A DNA stretch of 64,000 bases from Candidatus Sulfotelmatobacter sp. (lineage in GTDB: Bacteria > Acidobacteriota > Terriglobia > Terriglobales > Acidobacteriaceae), in contig JAOAPI010000067.1 in the NCBI GenBank assembly GCA_025462865.1, forward strand, positions 1 to 64,000. The letters are read 5' to 3'. Below the pieces are notes generated by a model, which did not search any database, was not told the DNA's origin, and saw only the letters and a list, made by a program, of their open reading frames with translations. Of the stretch, positions 1 to 7,820 are shown piece after piece. The position numbers and the translations under genes were made by a program. How positions within the stretch are numbered: position 1 is the first letter of the stretch; every line of letters begins with the position of its first letter.

Positions 1-449
1 ATCTGGTCAAAGGGCACAACTTCCGTCTGCACTCCGGGAGCAAATAATTGCAAGGCAAGATAGGCGGTCGTGAGCGTGCCCGGCACCGCGATCCGTTTTA
101 CCTTGATTTCATTTTCGGTAAAAGCTCGCGGCGAGACGATCATCGGCCCATAACCTTCGCCCACGCTGCCGCCGCAGGACATCAGCGCGTACAGATCCTG
201 AATATAAGGGTAGGCGTGAAACGAAATCGCGGTCACATCATAGACGCCTTCGCGCGCCTTCTGATTTAAGGTCTCGATATCGCACAACGTATGCGTAAAT
301 CGCAGTCCCGCGACGCGAACCTTGTTGGTGGCAAGGGCATAGAACATGAATGCATCGTCGGAGTCTGGGCTGTGAGCAATGCTGATCTCACGCACCTGCG
401 GTGATGCATTGGCCGGAGATTTGAGTTCTTGTTCCGAAATTACTGTCAT
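1..449 (-). CDS. mqnD: MqnD, 1,4-dihydroxy-6-naphthoate synthase (3' part cut by window edge)
   Basis: An open frame starts at the ATG at 449 and runs off the left edge, leaving about 149 residues of a protein usually 270-290 long. The translation contains [38 protein letters not shown] and GYGPMIV, which are the N-terminal signatures of MqnD, a periplasmic-binding-protein-like enzyme. MqnD cleaves cyclic dehypoxanthine futalosine to 1,4-dihydroxy-6-naphthoate in futalosine menaquinone synthesis. It lies 21 bases downstream of bioY on the same strand and is probably cotranscribed with it. mqnA and mqnC lie further along this window, so the pathway assignment is well supported. The C-terminal half cannot be checked. 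Confidence 0.88.
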   Translation of the reverse strand, partial: MTVISEQELKSPANASPQVREISIAHSPDSDDAFMFYALATNKVRVAGLRFTHTLCDIETLNQKAREGVYDVTAISFHAYPYIQDLYALMSCGGSVGEGYGPMIVSPRAFTENEIKVKRIAVPGTLTTAYLALQLFAPGVQTEVVPFDQ

Positions 450-470
450 GAGTCTGGACTCCGAAACTGC

Positions 471-1064
471 TTACTGTTGCGCCTGCTCTCGATCGCCTCT
501 GCGGCGCTGCCACCCCGCCGCAATTCCTGCAGCCATCATTACCTTGATGACCTCAGCAAAAACAAACCAGTAAAGACCCCATCGAAAAGCCTGCGTCACC
601 GAATGTGTCAGAACGCTCAACCAGGCCAACCCACCGACGAAAAGTACAACTTCGCCGAGAAGTCCTCCCATCGCGGCGCGAGCAAAACTCTTCCTCCCGC
701 GTTCCATCACAAATCCCGCTAGCCACGCCACGAATGGATAAGCCAGCAAGAATCCGCCAGTAGCCCCGAACAACTGCGCCATCCCCCCAACCCCTGTAGG
801 ATTGAACACCGGCATTCCCATTGCGCCCTCAGCTAGATAAAGGACGAGTGCCGCGAATCCTCGCTTACTTCCCAACAGCAAACCGACCAGAAGCACGCCA
901 AAGTTCTGCACCGTCAGCGGCACCGGAGTGAACGGAAGAGGAATCGTGATTCGCGCGCACAACGCCACGAACAAACTGGCGCCCACCACAATGGCAACTT
1001 GCCGTGCGGCTTCCAAGCCCCGGGTGTGCTGAGAACTCAATGTTTGTACTGCTGCTTTTTCCAT
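471..1064 (-). CDS. bioY: BioY biotin transporter substrate-binding membrane subunit
   Basis: The product is 197 residues, normal for BioY. It shows the family segment IPLPFTPVPLTVQNFGVLL (about residues 42-60) followed by LLGSKRG, then several hydrophobic helices separated by short loops, about six membrane spans in all. BioY is the S component of the biotin ECF transporter and sits in the inner membrane. No BioM/BioN energising subunits lie nearby, which is common because BioY can use a shared ECF module. The stop is 21 bases before mqnD on the same strand. No BirA-type operator was recognised upstream. Confidence 0.9.
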   Translation of the reverse strand: MEKAAVQTLSSQHTRGLEAARQVAIVVGASLFVALCARITIPLPFTPVPLTVQNFGVLLVGLLLGSKRGFAALVLYLAEGAMGMPVFNPTGVGGMAQLFGATGGFLLAYPFVAWLAGFVMERGRKSFARAAMGGLLGEVVLFVGGLAWLSVLTHSVTQAFRWGLYWFVFAEVIKVMMAAGIAAGWQRRRGDREQAQQ

Positions 1065-1106
1065 GGAAGGTTCTCCACCTCGACACCCACCGTCAATGCT
1101 CGAACG

Positions 1107-1274
1107 TCAGTGCTCAATGTGGCCAGACTGGCGCTCGCGTTCTACCTCGCTGGAATTTCCTTCGTGCGCGGCATGGGCGGCCAGCAAATGGCGCCGCAAA
1201 CGCATGTACAGGGCGATTGCCACGCACACCACGACCAGCGTGCTCACACCCAGTATCAGGAACCACCAGATCAT
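1107..1274 (-). CDS. Small single-pass membrane protein (55 aa), function unknown
   Basis: The frame runs from the ATG at 1274 to a TGA at 1107 and encodes 55 residues. Residues 2-23 are strongly hydrophobic (MIWWFLILGV, then STLVVVCVAIALYM), followed by a basic RLRR stop-transfer patch and a polar, charged tail ending GHIEH. This is the layout of a small inner-membrane protein with a cytoplasmic tail. An in-frame stop just upstream limits the start to this ATG or the GTG two codons before it. No strong ribosome site is visible, so the call rests on protein composition and on the empty gap between bioY and the next gene. Confidence 0.45.
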   Translation of the reverse strand: MIWWFLILGVSTLVVVCVAIALYMRLRRHLLAAHAAHEGNSSEVERERQSGHIEH

Positions 1275-1352
1275 CCGCACAACCGATTAGGATAACAGAT
1301 GATCCAGGAACGACGCGGGAAGTCTGGGTGGGATGCCGCCAGTCGAATGCCT

Positions 1353-1814
1353 CTAGCTTGCCTTCGCCGCAGCCCTCTTCTCGCGTATCATTTGCACTCG
1401 CTTCAACGTAACCTTCAAGCGATCTCGTCCAAACTTGGAGCCCGTGATGGCTTTTTCTATGTTCTCGAACATGTGCGGGTCTCCCAACTTTTCCCGCAGG
1501 TCTTTTAAAAAAGGTTGAACCTTCGCGAAGATAAGATACATTTCTCCGCTCACTGCCGGCTGCAGGAACATGTCCTCGTTCAGCGCTCCCTGTAGCACAA
1601 ACGAAGCGGCCATGCTCCAGTATCCCGCAACCTGGCGCAGCCAATTGTTTTCTTGCGTTCCCATGGTCCCTGAAACTTTCGTGAAATCCTCGGCGCTCTG
1701 CGGCCAGAATTCCCCGACCCACCAGCTCCGCGCCTTGCGCATTTCCGCCTCTCGCCGTAGATCGTACAGTTGGAGAATCAGTTGAGCATCGGCAATAGTC
1801 GCTTTCTTAGACAT
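1353..1814 (-). CDS. Conserved hypothetical protein (153 aa)
   Basis: The 153-residue soluble protein begins MSKKATIADAQLILQLYDLR and continues REAEMRKARSWWVGEFWPQ. It looks largely helical, is rich in charged residues, and ends in a basic tail (RVQMIREKRAAAKAS). No signal peptide, membrane span or catalytic motif was seen. It lies about 75 bases downstream of topA on the same strand and could be a distal member of that transcript. I do not recognise the family. Codon use resembles the neighbours and the upstream sequence has a purine-rich TCGGAGG-like stretch just before the ATG, so the gene is likely real. Confidence 0.7.
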   Translation of the reverse strand: MSKKATIADAQLILQLYDLRREAEMRKARSWWVGEFWPQSAEDFTKVSGTMGTQENNWLRQVAGYWSMAASFVLQGALNEDMFLQPAVSGEMYLIFAKVQPFLKDLREKLGDPHMFENIEKAITGSKFGRDRLKVTLKRVQMIREKRAAAKAS

Positions 1815-1890
1815 TACTTCCTCCGTTGATTTGCGAACGTTTCTGTGGCTGGGTTAACTGACTGAACAGAATGCAGATTGATGGTATGGA

Positions 1891-4380
1891 TTATGCAGTG
1901 GTCGCTGCCGCTTCCGCGGGCGGCGCGGGCCGCTCGTAGTCGCACTCTTTGTTGGGGCAGGCGATCACCGATCCTGATTTCAGGTTCTTCTCAACCAGAT
2001 ACTCGCTGCCGCAGCTCGTGCATTTTTCCGCAATGGGTTTGTGCGCCGAAGTGAATTTGCACTTCGGATAATTTCCGCAACCGTAGAACGTATTCCCCTT
2101 GCGCGCCCGCTTCTCCACCAAGTCGCCGTCTTTGCAGTCCGGACACTTCACGCCGATATAGTTCTGCTTCACATACTTGCACTCGGGATATCCGCTGCAA
2201 GCCGTAAATTCGCCAAAGCGTCCGTGGCGGATCATCATATTGCGCCCGCATTTCGGACAAGGCTCATCCAGCGGGATGTCAGGAACCTTCTTGCCCTGGT
2301 CAAGCCGCCGCGTAGTCTTGCAGTCCGGGTAGCCCGTGCAGGCCATAAACTGCCCGAAGCGTCCGCGCTTCAGCACCATCACGCGGCCGCAGTTTTCGCA
2401 GTACTCTTCCTGTGTCGTCTCCTGCACGTCGGCGGAATCGAGGTCGGGCAGGTTGATCGGATTTTCTTTGGTGAACGTACAAGTATTCGGATCTTCTTTA
2501 TCGTATGTGCTGCACGCGTAGAACGATCCATGCCTTCCCCACTTGATCACCAGCGGGGCGCCACACTTCTCGCACTTCTCATCCGTGGGCTTTTCCATCC
2601 GCTTGATGTTCTCCATATGCTTTTCGGCATATTTGAGATCCTTCTGGAATTTCTTGTAGAACTCGGCGAGAGTGTCCGTCCACTTCTCCTTGCCCTCTTC
2701 AATTTCGTCGAGTTCCTCTTCCAGCCGTGCGGTATACGCCACATCGAAAATGTCGCGGAAGTTTTCCACCAGTAGATCGGTGACCACCAAACCAATCTCG
2801 GTCGGGTTGAATTTCCCGCCCAACTTCTGCACGTACTGCCGCTCTTGAATCGTCGACAGAATCGCCGAGTAGGTTGACGGACGCCCAATCCCGCGCTCTT
2901 CGAGTTCTTTCACCAGCGATGCTTCGTTGTAGCGGGGCGGAGGTTCGGTGAAATGCTGCTCCGGCTTCAGTTCCTTCAGTGTCAGCTTCTGTCCCGCTTC
3001 CAGAGCCGGCAACTTGTGTTTGAGTTCTTCGTCTTCCTCGTCCTTGCCTTCCTTCGATTCTTCGTAGACTCGCAGGAAGCCGTCGAACTTCATCACCGAT
3101 CCGGTGACGCGGAACCAGAACGTCTCGGCCTTACTCTTCGCATCGATGTCGACTGTCGTCTGGTCGAACACAGCCGGCATAATCTGCGAGGCCACAAAGC
3201 GCTGCCAGATCAGCTTGTAAACTTTGAACTCATCCTCTTTTAAATACTGCTTAACCTGATCGGGATGCCGCATGGCCGACGTTGGGCGGATAGCCTCGTG
3301 TGCGGCCTGCGCTTCCTTCTTCTCCTTATATGTATTGGGAGTCTCGGGCAGGTAAGCGGGGCCGTATTCCTTGCCAACATATTCGCGCACTTCTTGTATC
3401 GCCTCAGGCGCGACCCGAGTCGAATCGGTACGCATGTACGTGATCAATCCGACCAGGCCTTCTTCGCCTAATTCCACACCTTCATACAGCCGCTGCGCGA
3501 TCATCATCGTGCGCTTTACGCTGAACCGCAGTTTGCGCGAAGAGTCCTGCTGCAATTTGCTGGTCGTAAAAGGAGGCGCTGCATTTCGCCGGCGTTCCTT
3601 CTTGTCCACCGTGCGAACAATCCAGTCGGCTTGTTCTAGCGCGGCCCGGATTTTCTCCGCGTCCTCGCCATTCGTGACCTCAATCTTCTCTTCGCCCTTG
3701 CCCACGAAGCGAGCATCGAAGGCAGGCGGCTTGCTGGCCGTGAGGTGTGCGTCGATGGTCCAATATTCTTTTTTCTCGAACGCTTTGATTTCGCGTTCGC
3801 GCTCGACGATTAGCCGCAACGCGACCGTCTGCACACGTCCCGCCGAGAGGCCGCGGCGTACTTTATCCCACAGCAAGGGCGACACCTGATAGCCCACCAA
3901 ACGGTCAAGCACGCGCCGCGCCTGTTGCGCGTCTACCAGATTCTGGTCGATCGCACGAGGATGTTCAAACGCCGCCTGTACCGCACGCTTCGTGATTTCG
4001 TTGAACGTGACGCGCTGAATCCGCGGCGGCGCATCCCCATCTTCCTTTTTTTTCTTTTTTGCCTTCTTCTTCGCGCCGTTGCCGTCGAGCTCAAACGCAA
4101 GGTGAGCCGCAATTGCCTCGCCTTCGCGGTCCGGGTCAGGCGCCAGAAAGATCGCATCCATCCCCGCCGCCATCTTCTTCAGCTTGGCCAGAACTTTTTC
4201 TTTGCCGGGGATGACGACATAGTCCGTTGCGAACTCGTCGTTCGTGTCTACGCCCAGCGTGCTCTTGGGCAGATCTTTCACGTGGCCCAGTGAGGCCTCC
4301 ACGGAAAAACCCTTCCCCAAATATTTCTGGATGGTTTTCGCCTTAGCCGGCGATTCGACAATGACTAAACTTTTTAGCAA
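1891..4380 (-). CDS. topA: DNA topoisomerase I (type IA)
   Basis: Type IA topoisomerase that relaxes negative supercoils through a transient 5'-phosphotyrosine bond. The TOPRIM domain opens with SLVIVESPAKAKTI and carries DPDREGE near residues 82-88. The catalytic tyrosine is in LITYMRTDS near residue 315. A lysine-rich loop (KKKAKKKKKEDGD) interrupts TOPRIM. The C terminus carries five zinc-ribbon repeats, each with paired CxxC-type cysteines. I place the start at the TTG at 4380: it gives the conserved MLKSLVIVE N terminus and sits four bases after AGAGGG. An in-frame ATG at 4419 would add 13 atypical residues. The gene is followed on the same strand by a hypothetical gene. Confidence 0.95.
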   Translation of the reverse strand: MLKSLVIVESPAKAKTIQKYLGKGFSVEASLGHVKDLPKSTLGVDTNDEFATDYVVIPGKEKVLAKLKKMAAGMDAIFLAPDPDREGEAIAAHLAFELDGNGAKKKAKKKKKEDGDAPPRIQRVTFNEITKRAVQAAFEHPRAIDQNLVDAQQARRVLDRLVGYQVSPLLWDKVRRGLSAGRVQTVALRLIVEREREIKAFEKKEYWTIDAHLTASKPPAFDARFVGKGEEKIEVTNGEDAEKIRAALEQADWIVRTVDKKERRRNAAPPFTTSKLQQDSSRKLRFSVKRTMMIAQRLYEGVELGEEGLVGLITYMRTDSTRVAPEAIQEVREYVGKEYGPAYLPETPNTYKEKKEAQAAHEAIRPTSAMRHPDQVKQYLKEDEFKVYKLIWQRFVASQIMPAVFDQTTVDIDAKSKAETFWFRVTGSVMKFDGFLRVYEESKEGKDEEDEELKHKLPALEAGQKLTLKELKPEQHFTEPPPRYNEASLVKELEERGIGRPSTYSAILSTIQERQYVQKLGGKFNPTEIGLVVTDLLVENFRDIFDVAYTARLEEELDEIEEGKEKWTDTLAEFYKKFQKDLKYAEKHMENIKRMEKPTDEKCEKCGAPLVIKWGRHGSFYACSTYDKEDPNTCTFTKENPINLPDLDSADVQETTQEEYCENCGRVMVLKRGRFGQFMACTGYPDCKTTRRLDQGKKVPDIPLDEPCPKCGRNMMIRHGRFGEFTACSGYPECKYVKQNYIGVKCPDCKDGDLVEKRARKGNTFYGCGNYPKCKFTSAHKPIAEKCTSCGSEYLVEKNLKSGSVIACPNKECDYERPAPPAEAAATTA

Positions 4381-4450
4381 CACACCCTCTGTTCTCAGGA
4401 ATTGTCTCGAAGCTAGCACGAATGGGACAGCGGCAACAAGTTACCGACTG

Positions 4451-4484
4451 AAAGCTGTTAGCTTTTAGCCTTTAGCTTTTAGCT
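4451..4484. repeat. Left inverted repeat of the four-helix-bundle cassette
   Basis: This AT-rich stretch is built from tandem copies of TTAGCTTTTAGC and GTTAGC. Its reverse complement closely matches 4889-4920 on the other side of the four-helix-bundle gene, so the two arms are inverted relative to each other. It lies between the 5' end of topA and the small gene. It looks like a REP-type or mobile-cassette boundary, not coding sequence. Confidence 0.6.
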
Positions 4485-4491
4485 CAAAACT

Positions 4492-4857
4492 TCACGTCGC
4501 GCTCACATTCCTGAGCTTCGCCGATAGGGCAGACAACATTCGCATAATGTCACCTATGCCCGAGTTCAAAGTTTCGTATTCGGTGCCGCTAATCAATCCC
4601 AAGTCCTTAGCTAGAAGAAAATGGTAAGACAGCTCAGCACCCGATCCCATTGCGATTTGGACATACCGCGCCATCTCTCCGTCTGATCGTCTGCCGCAGC
4701 CCTCGGCCAGGTTCGCAGCGATCGATGCAGACGCGCGTCGAATCTGGCTGGTTAGCCCGTATCTCTCTTCTTTGGGAAAGACAAAGGTAATTTTGTAGAC
4801 ATCCAAAGTGAGCCTATGAGCTTTCTCCCACACCAGCAGGTCCTTGTAATTCCGCAT
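4492..4857 (-). CDS. Four-helix-bundle protein of the S23 / 23S rRNA intervening-sequence family
   Basis: The 121-residue product has the family pattern: MRNYKDLLVWEKAH at the N terminus, then FPKEERYGLTSQIRRASASI and AANLAEGCGR, and helices rich in Leu/Ala to the end. Members were first found inside 23S rRNA intervening sequences but are widespread as stand-alone genes. They form pentameric four-helix bundles of unclear function. The gene is enclosed by inverted AGCTAAAAGC-type repeats (4451-4484 and 4889-4920) and sits between dprA and topA in the same direction, as if inserted as a unit. Function cannot be inferred beyond the fold. Confidence 0.85.
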   Translation of the reverse strand: MRNYKDLLVWEKAHRLTLDVYKITFVFPKEERYGLTSQIRRASASIAANLAEGCGRRSDGEMARYVQIAMGSGAELSYHFLLAKDLGLISGTEYETLNSGIGDIMRMLSALSAKLRNVSAT

Positions 4858-4888
4858 GGCGCCTCCGAAAGTGCCGACCGAACCGGTT

Positions 4889-4920
4889 GAGCTAAAAGCT
4901 AACAGCTAACAGCTAAAAGC
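4889..4920. repeat. Right inverted repeat of the four-helix-bundle cassette; supplies the dprA stop codon
   Basis: Copies of AGCTAAAAGC and TAACAGC form the mirror of the 4451-4484 arm. The dprA stop (TAG, 4913-4915 on the minus strand) and its last Ser and Phe codons lie within this repeat, so the repeat sequence defines the C terminus of DprA. Confidence 0.6.
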
Positions 4921-6070
4921 TTTTTACAAAATTCTTCCCCGGCATCTGCCTGACTTTGCCGGTCAGCTCCAGCTCGAACAGCGCTGCAAAGATTTCCGAA
5001 GATGACATTTCCTTTTCCAGACGTTCGACCAGTTCGTCTATGTGCGTCGCTTCGTCAGCTTTTAGCAGGCTCAGGACTCGCTTCTCGTGCGGAGGCTGCC
5101 CTTCGTCCGGGAATAGAGATGCGGAAGTCGCATCGCCGGATTCAGGCGCGGGTGGCGGCGTAAGCGCCAGTTTCACCTCCGGCGGGAGATCTTCCCACAC
5201 ATCTTCCCAAGTAGCGACCAGCTTTGCGCCCTGCTTAATCAATGTGTTAGGCCCCCAGGAATTTTTGTTCGTAACATTTCCCGGCACCGCGAAAACGTCG
5301 CGATTTTGTTCGAGCGCGCAGCGCGCCGTGATGCGCGTTCCCGAGTATTCCGCAGCCTCCACCACCAGCACGCCCACGGACATCCCGCTTAAAATTCGAT
5401 TGCGTATTGGAAAGTTTTGCGGCGCGGCAAACGTTCCCATCGCGAACTCGGAAATAAGCGCACCGCCAAGCGAAAGAATCTGCTCCGACAAACGCGAATT
5501 TTCTTTCGGATAGATCACGTCAACTCCTGTGCCAAACACCGCTACGGTCTTGCCCTTGGCCGAGATCGCGCCCCGATGGCTGGCCGTGTCCACTCCGCGC
5601 GCCATGCCGCTAATAATGACCAGACCTTGCGACGCCAAATCGCATGCCAACCTCTCTGCCATCCCTAATCCGTAAGGCGTAGGATGGCGCGTGCCCACCA
5701 TCGCGATCCCAGGTTGCCGCAGTACCTCCGGGTCCCCACGAACGTGGAGCACCAGCGGAGGGTCGTAGATCTCTTTCAGGCGAATGGGATAGCAGGAATC
5801 CTCTATCGTGAGCACCGTTACCCCGGCTGCTGCAGCGCGCGCCATCTCTTCCCGCGCCAGTTCCGCCGACTTTCCCGTCGCAATCGATTGCGCCGATACT
5901 GCTTGAATTCCTGTGGCCTCCAGTTCGGTCAGTGAGGCATGAAATACCGCTTCGATATTGCCGAAGTATTCCACTAATTTCCTCGCCTTTGTCGGACCAA
6001 GACCCGGGGTCAGCGCGATGGCAATCCATTCCAGAATGTGAGTCGCAGGTGCGTCTACAGCGTTCGGCAC
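4913..6070 (-). CDS. dprA: DprA/Smf DNA-processing protein
   Basis: DprA binds incoming single-stranded DNA during natural transformation and loads RecA. The 385-residue protein has an N-terminal helical SAM-like region (ALTPGLGPTKARKLVEYFG). A central Rossmann-like core follows, with IAMVGTRHPTPYG, ISGMARGVDTASH, GTGVDVIYP, the FPIRNRILSG strand and SGTRITA, then PGN and WGPNTLIKQGA. The C-terminal winged helix is about residues 320-385 (ATHIDELVERL). Its last codons and stop are encoded by the flanking AGCTTTTAG repeat, which hints that the original C terminus was altered when that repeat arrived. The length is close to the family norm. Confidence 0.93.
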   Translation of the reverse strand: MPNAVDAPATHILEWIAIALTPGLGPTKARKLVEYFGNIEAVFHASLTELEATGIQAVSAQSIATGKSAELAREEMARAAAAGVTVLTIEDSCYPIRLKEIYDPPLVLHVRGDPEVLRQPGIAMVGTRHPTPYGLGMAERLACDLASQGLVIISGMARGVDTASHRGAISAKGKTVAVFGTGVDVIYPKENSRLSEQILSLGGALISEFAMGTFAAPQNFPIRNRILSGMSVGVLVVEAAEYSGTRITARCALEQNRDVFAVPGNVTNKNSWGPNTLIKQGAKLVATWEDVWEDLPPEVKLALTPPPAPESGDATSASLFPDEGQPPHEKRVLSLLKADEATHIDELVERLEKEMSSSEIFAALFELELTGKVRQMPGKNFVKSF

Positions 6071-6182
6071 GTTAACACTCCAATTGTGAGACTGCGCGGA
6101 CTCTAGTCATTCCTGGAAAGCCGTGTCAAGGGAAGCCGTCACAAAGACCTGTAAAAAAGCCTCTGCTAAAATCAAAACAGGA

Positions 6183-7019
6183 ATGAGACGTCTGCGCATT
6201 TCGGCGATTTCCTACCTCAACACCGCCCCCCTCATGTGGGATTTCGAAAACGGTGATGCAGGTCGCGACTTCGACATTTCGTACACCCTGCCTTCGGCCT
6301 GCGCCCGCGCGCTTGAAGCCGGCACCGCCGGCATCGGAATCATCCCTGCTGCCGCCTACACCCAACTCGCTGGCCTGACTGTGTTGCCCGGCGTAGCGAT
6401 CGCTTCGCGCCGGCCAGTGCGTTCTATCCTGTTGGTCAGCAAGCTCCCGATTGAAAAGATCCGAACCGTGGCTTTGGATACTTCCTCCCTCACTTCAGCA
6501 GCGCTGACAAAGATCCTGTTTGAGAAATGGCTGGGAGGCGGCAGGACATTCACTTCGATGGCCCCGGATATTTCGAAAATGCTGGCCACACATGATGCGG
6601 GATTACTAATCGGAGATCCTGCCCTTCAGATCGACTGCTCCAGTTATCACACGCTTGATCTTGCCGAAGAATGGATTCGCTATACCGGCAAGCCGTTTGT
6701 CTTCGCCTTTTGGGCGGTTCGTCAGGATGCGTTGCGCGACGCTTCTCCAGTTCGAGATCTGGCATCAGTGTTTCAACAATCTCGAGACCACGGCCTACAG
6801 CCGCGAAGCCTGGACAAAATCTCCCGCGAATGGGCGCCCCGCCTTGGCCTCACCGAGGCCAATATCCGCTCCTACCTCACCGAGAATATTTATTACCACC
6901 TGGATGCCGCCTGCCTGGAAGGCTTGCAACTTTTCTATCGCTACGCGGCTGAGATCGGAGCCCTACCAACAGCGCCGGAGATGAATTTTCTAGGCGCCGC
7001 AAATGCCGCCATGGTCTAG
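6183..7019 (+). CDS. mqnA: MqnA, chorismate dehydratase
   Basis: MqnA converts chorismate to 3-[(1-carboxyvinyl)oxy]benzoate, the first step of futalosine menaquinone synthesis. The 278-residue product opens MRRLRISAISYLNTAPLMW, matching the family SxVSYLNxxPL start. It continues with GIGIIPAAAY, ALDTSSLTSAALTKIL, LLIGDPAL, and WIRYTGKPFVFAFWAVR. It folds like a periplasmic binding protein but lacks a signal peptide. I prefer the ATG at 6183. An in-frame GTG at 6123 would add about 20 lysine-rich residues not typical of the family. The VTT gene follows after about 40 bases and mqnC lies beyond it on the same strand. Confidence 0.92.
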   Translation: MRRLRISAISYLNTAPLMWDFENGDAGRDFDISYTLPSACARALEAGTAGIGIIPAAAYTQLAGLTVLPGVAIASRRPVRSILLVSKLPIEKIRTVALDTSSLTSAALTKILFEKWLGGGRTFTSMAPDISKMLATHDAGLLIGDPALQIDCSSYHTLDLAEEWIRYTGKPFVFAFWAVRQDALRDASPVRDLASVFQQSRDHGLQPRSLDKISREWAPRLGLTEANIRSYLTENIYYHLDAACLEGLQLFYRYAAEIGALPTAPEMNFLGAANAAMV

Positions 7020-7058
7020 CACAACCGCTACAAGCCCTGTAGACTCCTTCAAACCTGA

Positions 7059-7673
7059 ATGCTTCACTTTGATCCACTTCTCGCCGTCCCTATCTGGCAC
7101 AAGCTTCGCCGCCTCGGCGGACCAGGTCTGGTGCTGCTCGGCATTGCCGATAATTCCGTGATTCCGCTTACCGGCAGCATGGACGTCCTGACCATCTGGC
7201 TCGCCGCCCGCCATCGCGAGCCCTGGCCCTACTACGCTCTGATGGCGACCATCGGCGCAGTGATCGGCGGCTACATTACTTATGCTCTGGCCCGCAAGGG
7301 TGGCAAAGAAGCCATGGAACGAAAGCTCTCCAAGAAAAGAGCGGTCCAGGTTTCCCAGGCCTTCGAACGCTGGGGATTCTTCGCCGTCGCCGTTCCTGCC
7401 CTGTTGCCCCCTCCATTCCCCTTCGTCCCGTTCCTGATCGCAGCAGGTGCCGGCCAATACCCGCCAAAGAAGTTTCTGTCGGCGTTAGCTGTAGGCAGGG
7501 GTGTTCGCTACTCCATCGCCGCCGGTCTCGGCTATCTCTACGGTAGCCATATCTTGCGTTTCTTCTCCGAATACTACAAACCCGCGGTAGCAATATTGGT
7601 AGGCCTGGCAATCATCGGTGCGGTGCTCTCGCTAATCCAATACCTTCGCATGAAGAAAAAACCCCCATCGTAG
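7059..7673 (+). CDS. VTT/DedA-like (SNARE-associated) membrane protein
   Basis: The 204-residue inner-membrane protein has the VTT-domain layout. Re-entrant and membrane segments surround GPGLVLLGIADNSVIPLTG and GAVIGGYITYALARKGG, then PALLPPPFPFVPFLIAAG with the family-typical proline-rich turn, and two C-terminal spans (KPAVAILVGLAIIGAVLSL). VTT/DedA proteins are implicated in phospholipid scrambling and envelope homeostasis. It sits between mqnA and mqnC on the same strand and may share their transcript. Its TAG stop overlaps the first base of a perfect 10-bp palindrome that may end or process the message. Confidence 0.82.
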   Translation: MLHFDPLLAVPIWHKLRRLGGPGLVLLGIADNSVIPLTGSMDVLTIWLAARHREPWPYYALMATIGAVIGGYITYALARKGGKEAMERKLSKKRAVQVSQAFERWGFFAVAVPALLPPPFPFVPFLIAAGAGQYPPKKFLSALAVGRGVRYSIAAGLGYLYGSHILRFFSEYYKPAVAILVGLAIIGAVLSLIQYLRMKKKPPS

Positions 7674-7694
7674 AGACGTTGCTTGCAACGTCTC
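7673..7694. repeat. Perfect short palindrome (10-bp stem, 2-base loop)
   Basis: GAGACGTTGC, then TT, then GCAACGTCTC forms a perfect hairpin starting inside the VTT stop codon. There is no T-run after it, so it is not a classic intrinsic terminator. The stem resembles dispersed REP-type palindromes of acidobacterial and cyanobacterial genomes (from memory). The next 100 bases before mqnC contain no convincing gene. Confidence 0.6.
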
Positions 7695-7820
7695 CTGCGT
7701 AAAGCACCTCTGCTCTCCGGACGGGAGGGGCCCCCGGCACGACGTAGCAAGCTGCACCTCTACCACTTCAAACTGAGAAATTTGGCCTCACTGCCAGAGT
7801 CCGTTAGAATAAATCTGTAC

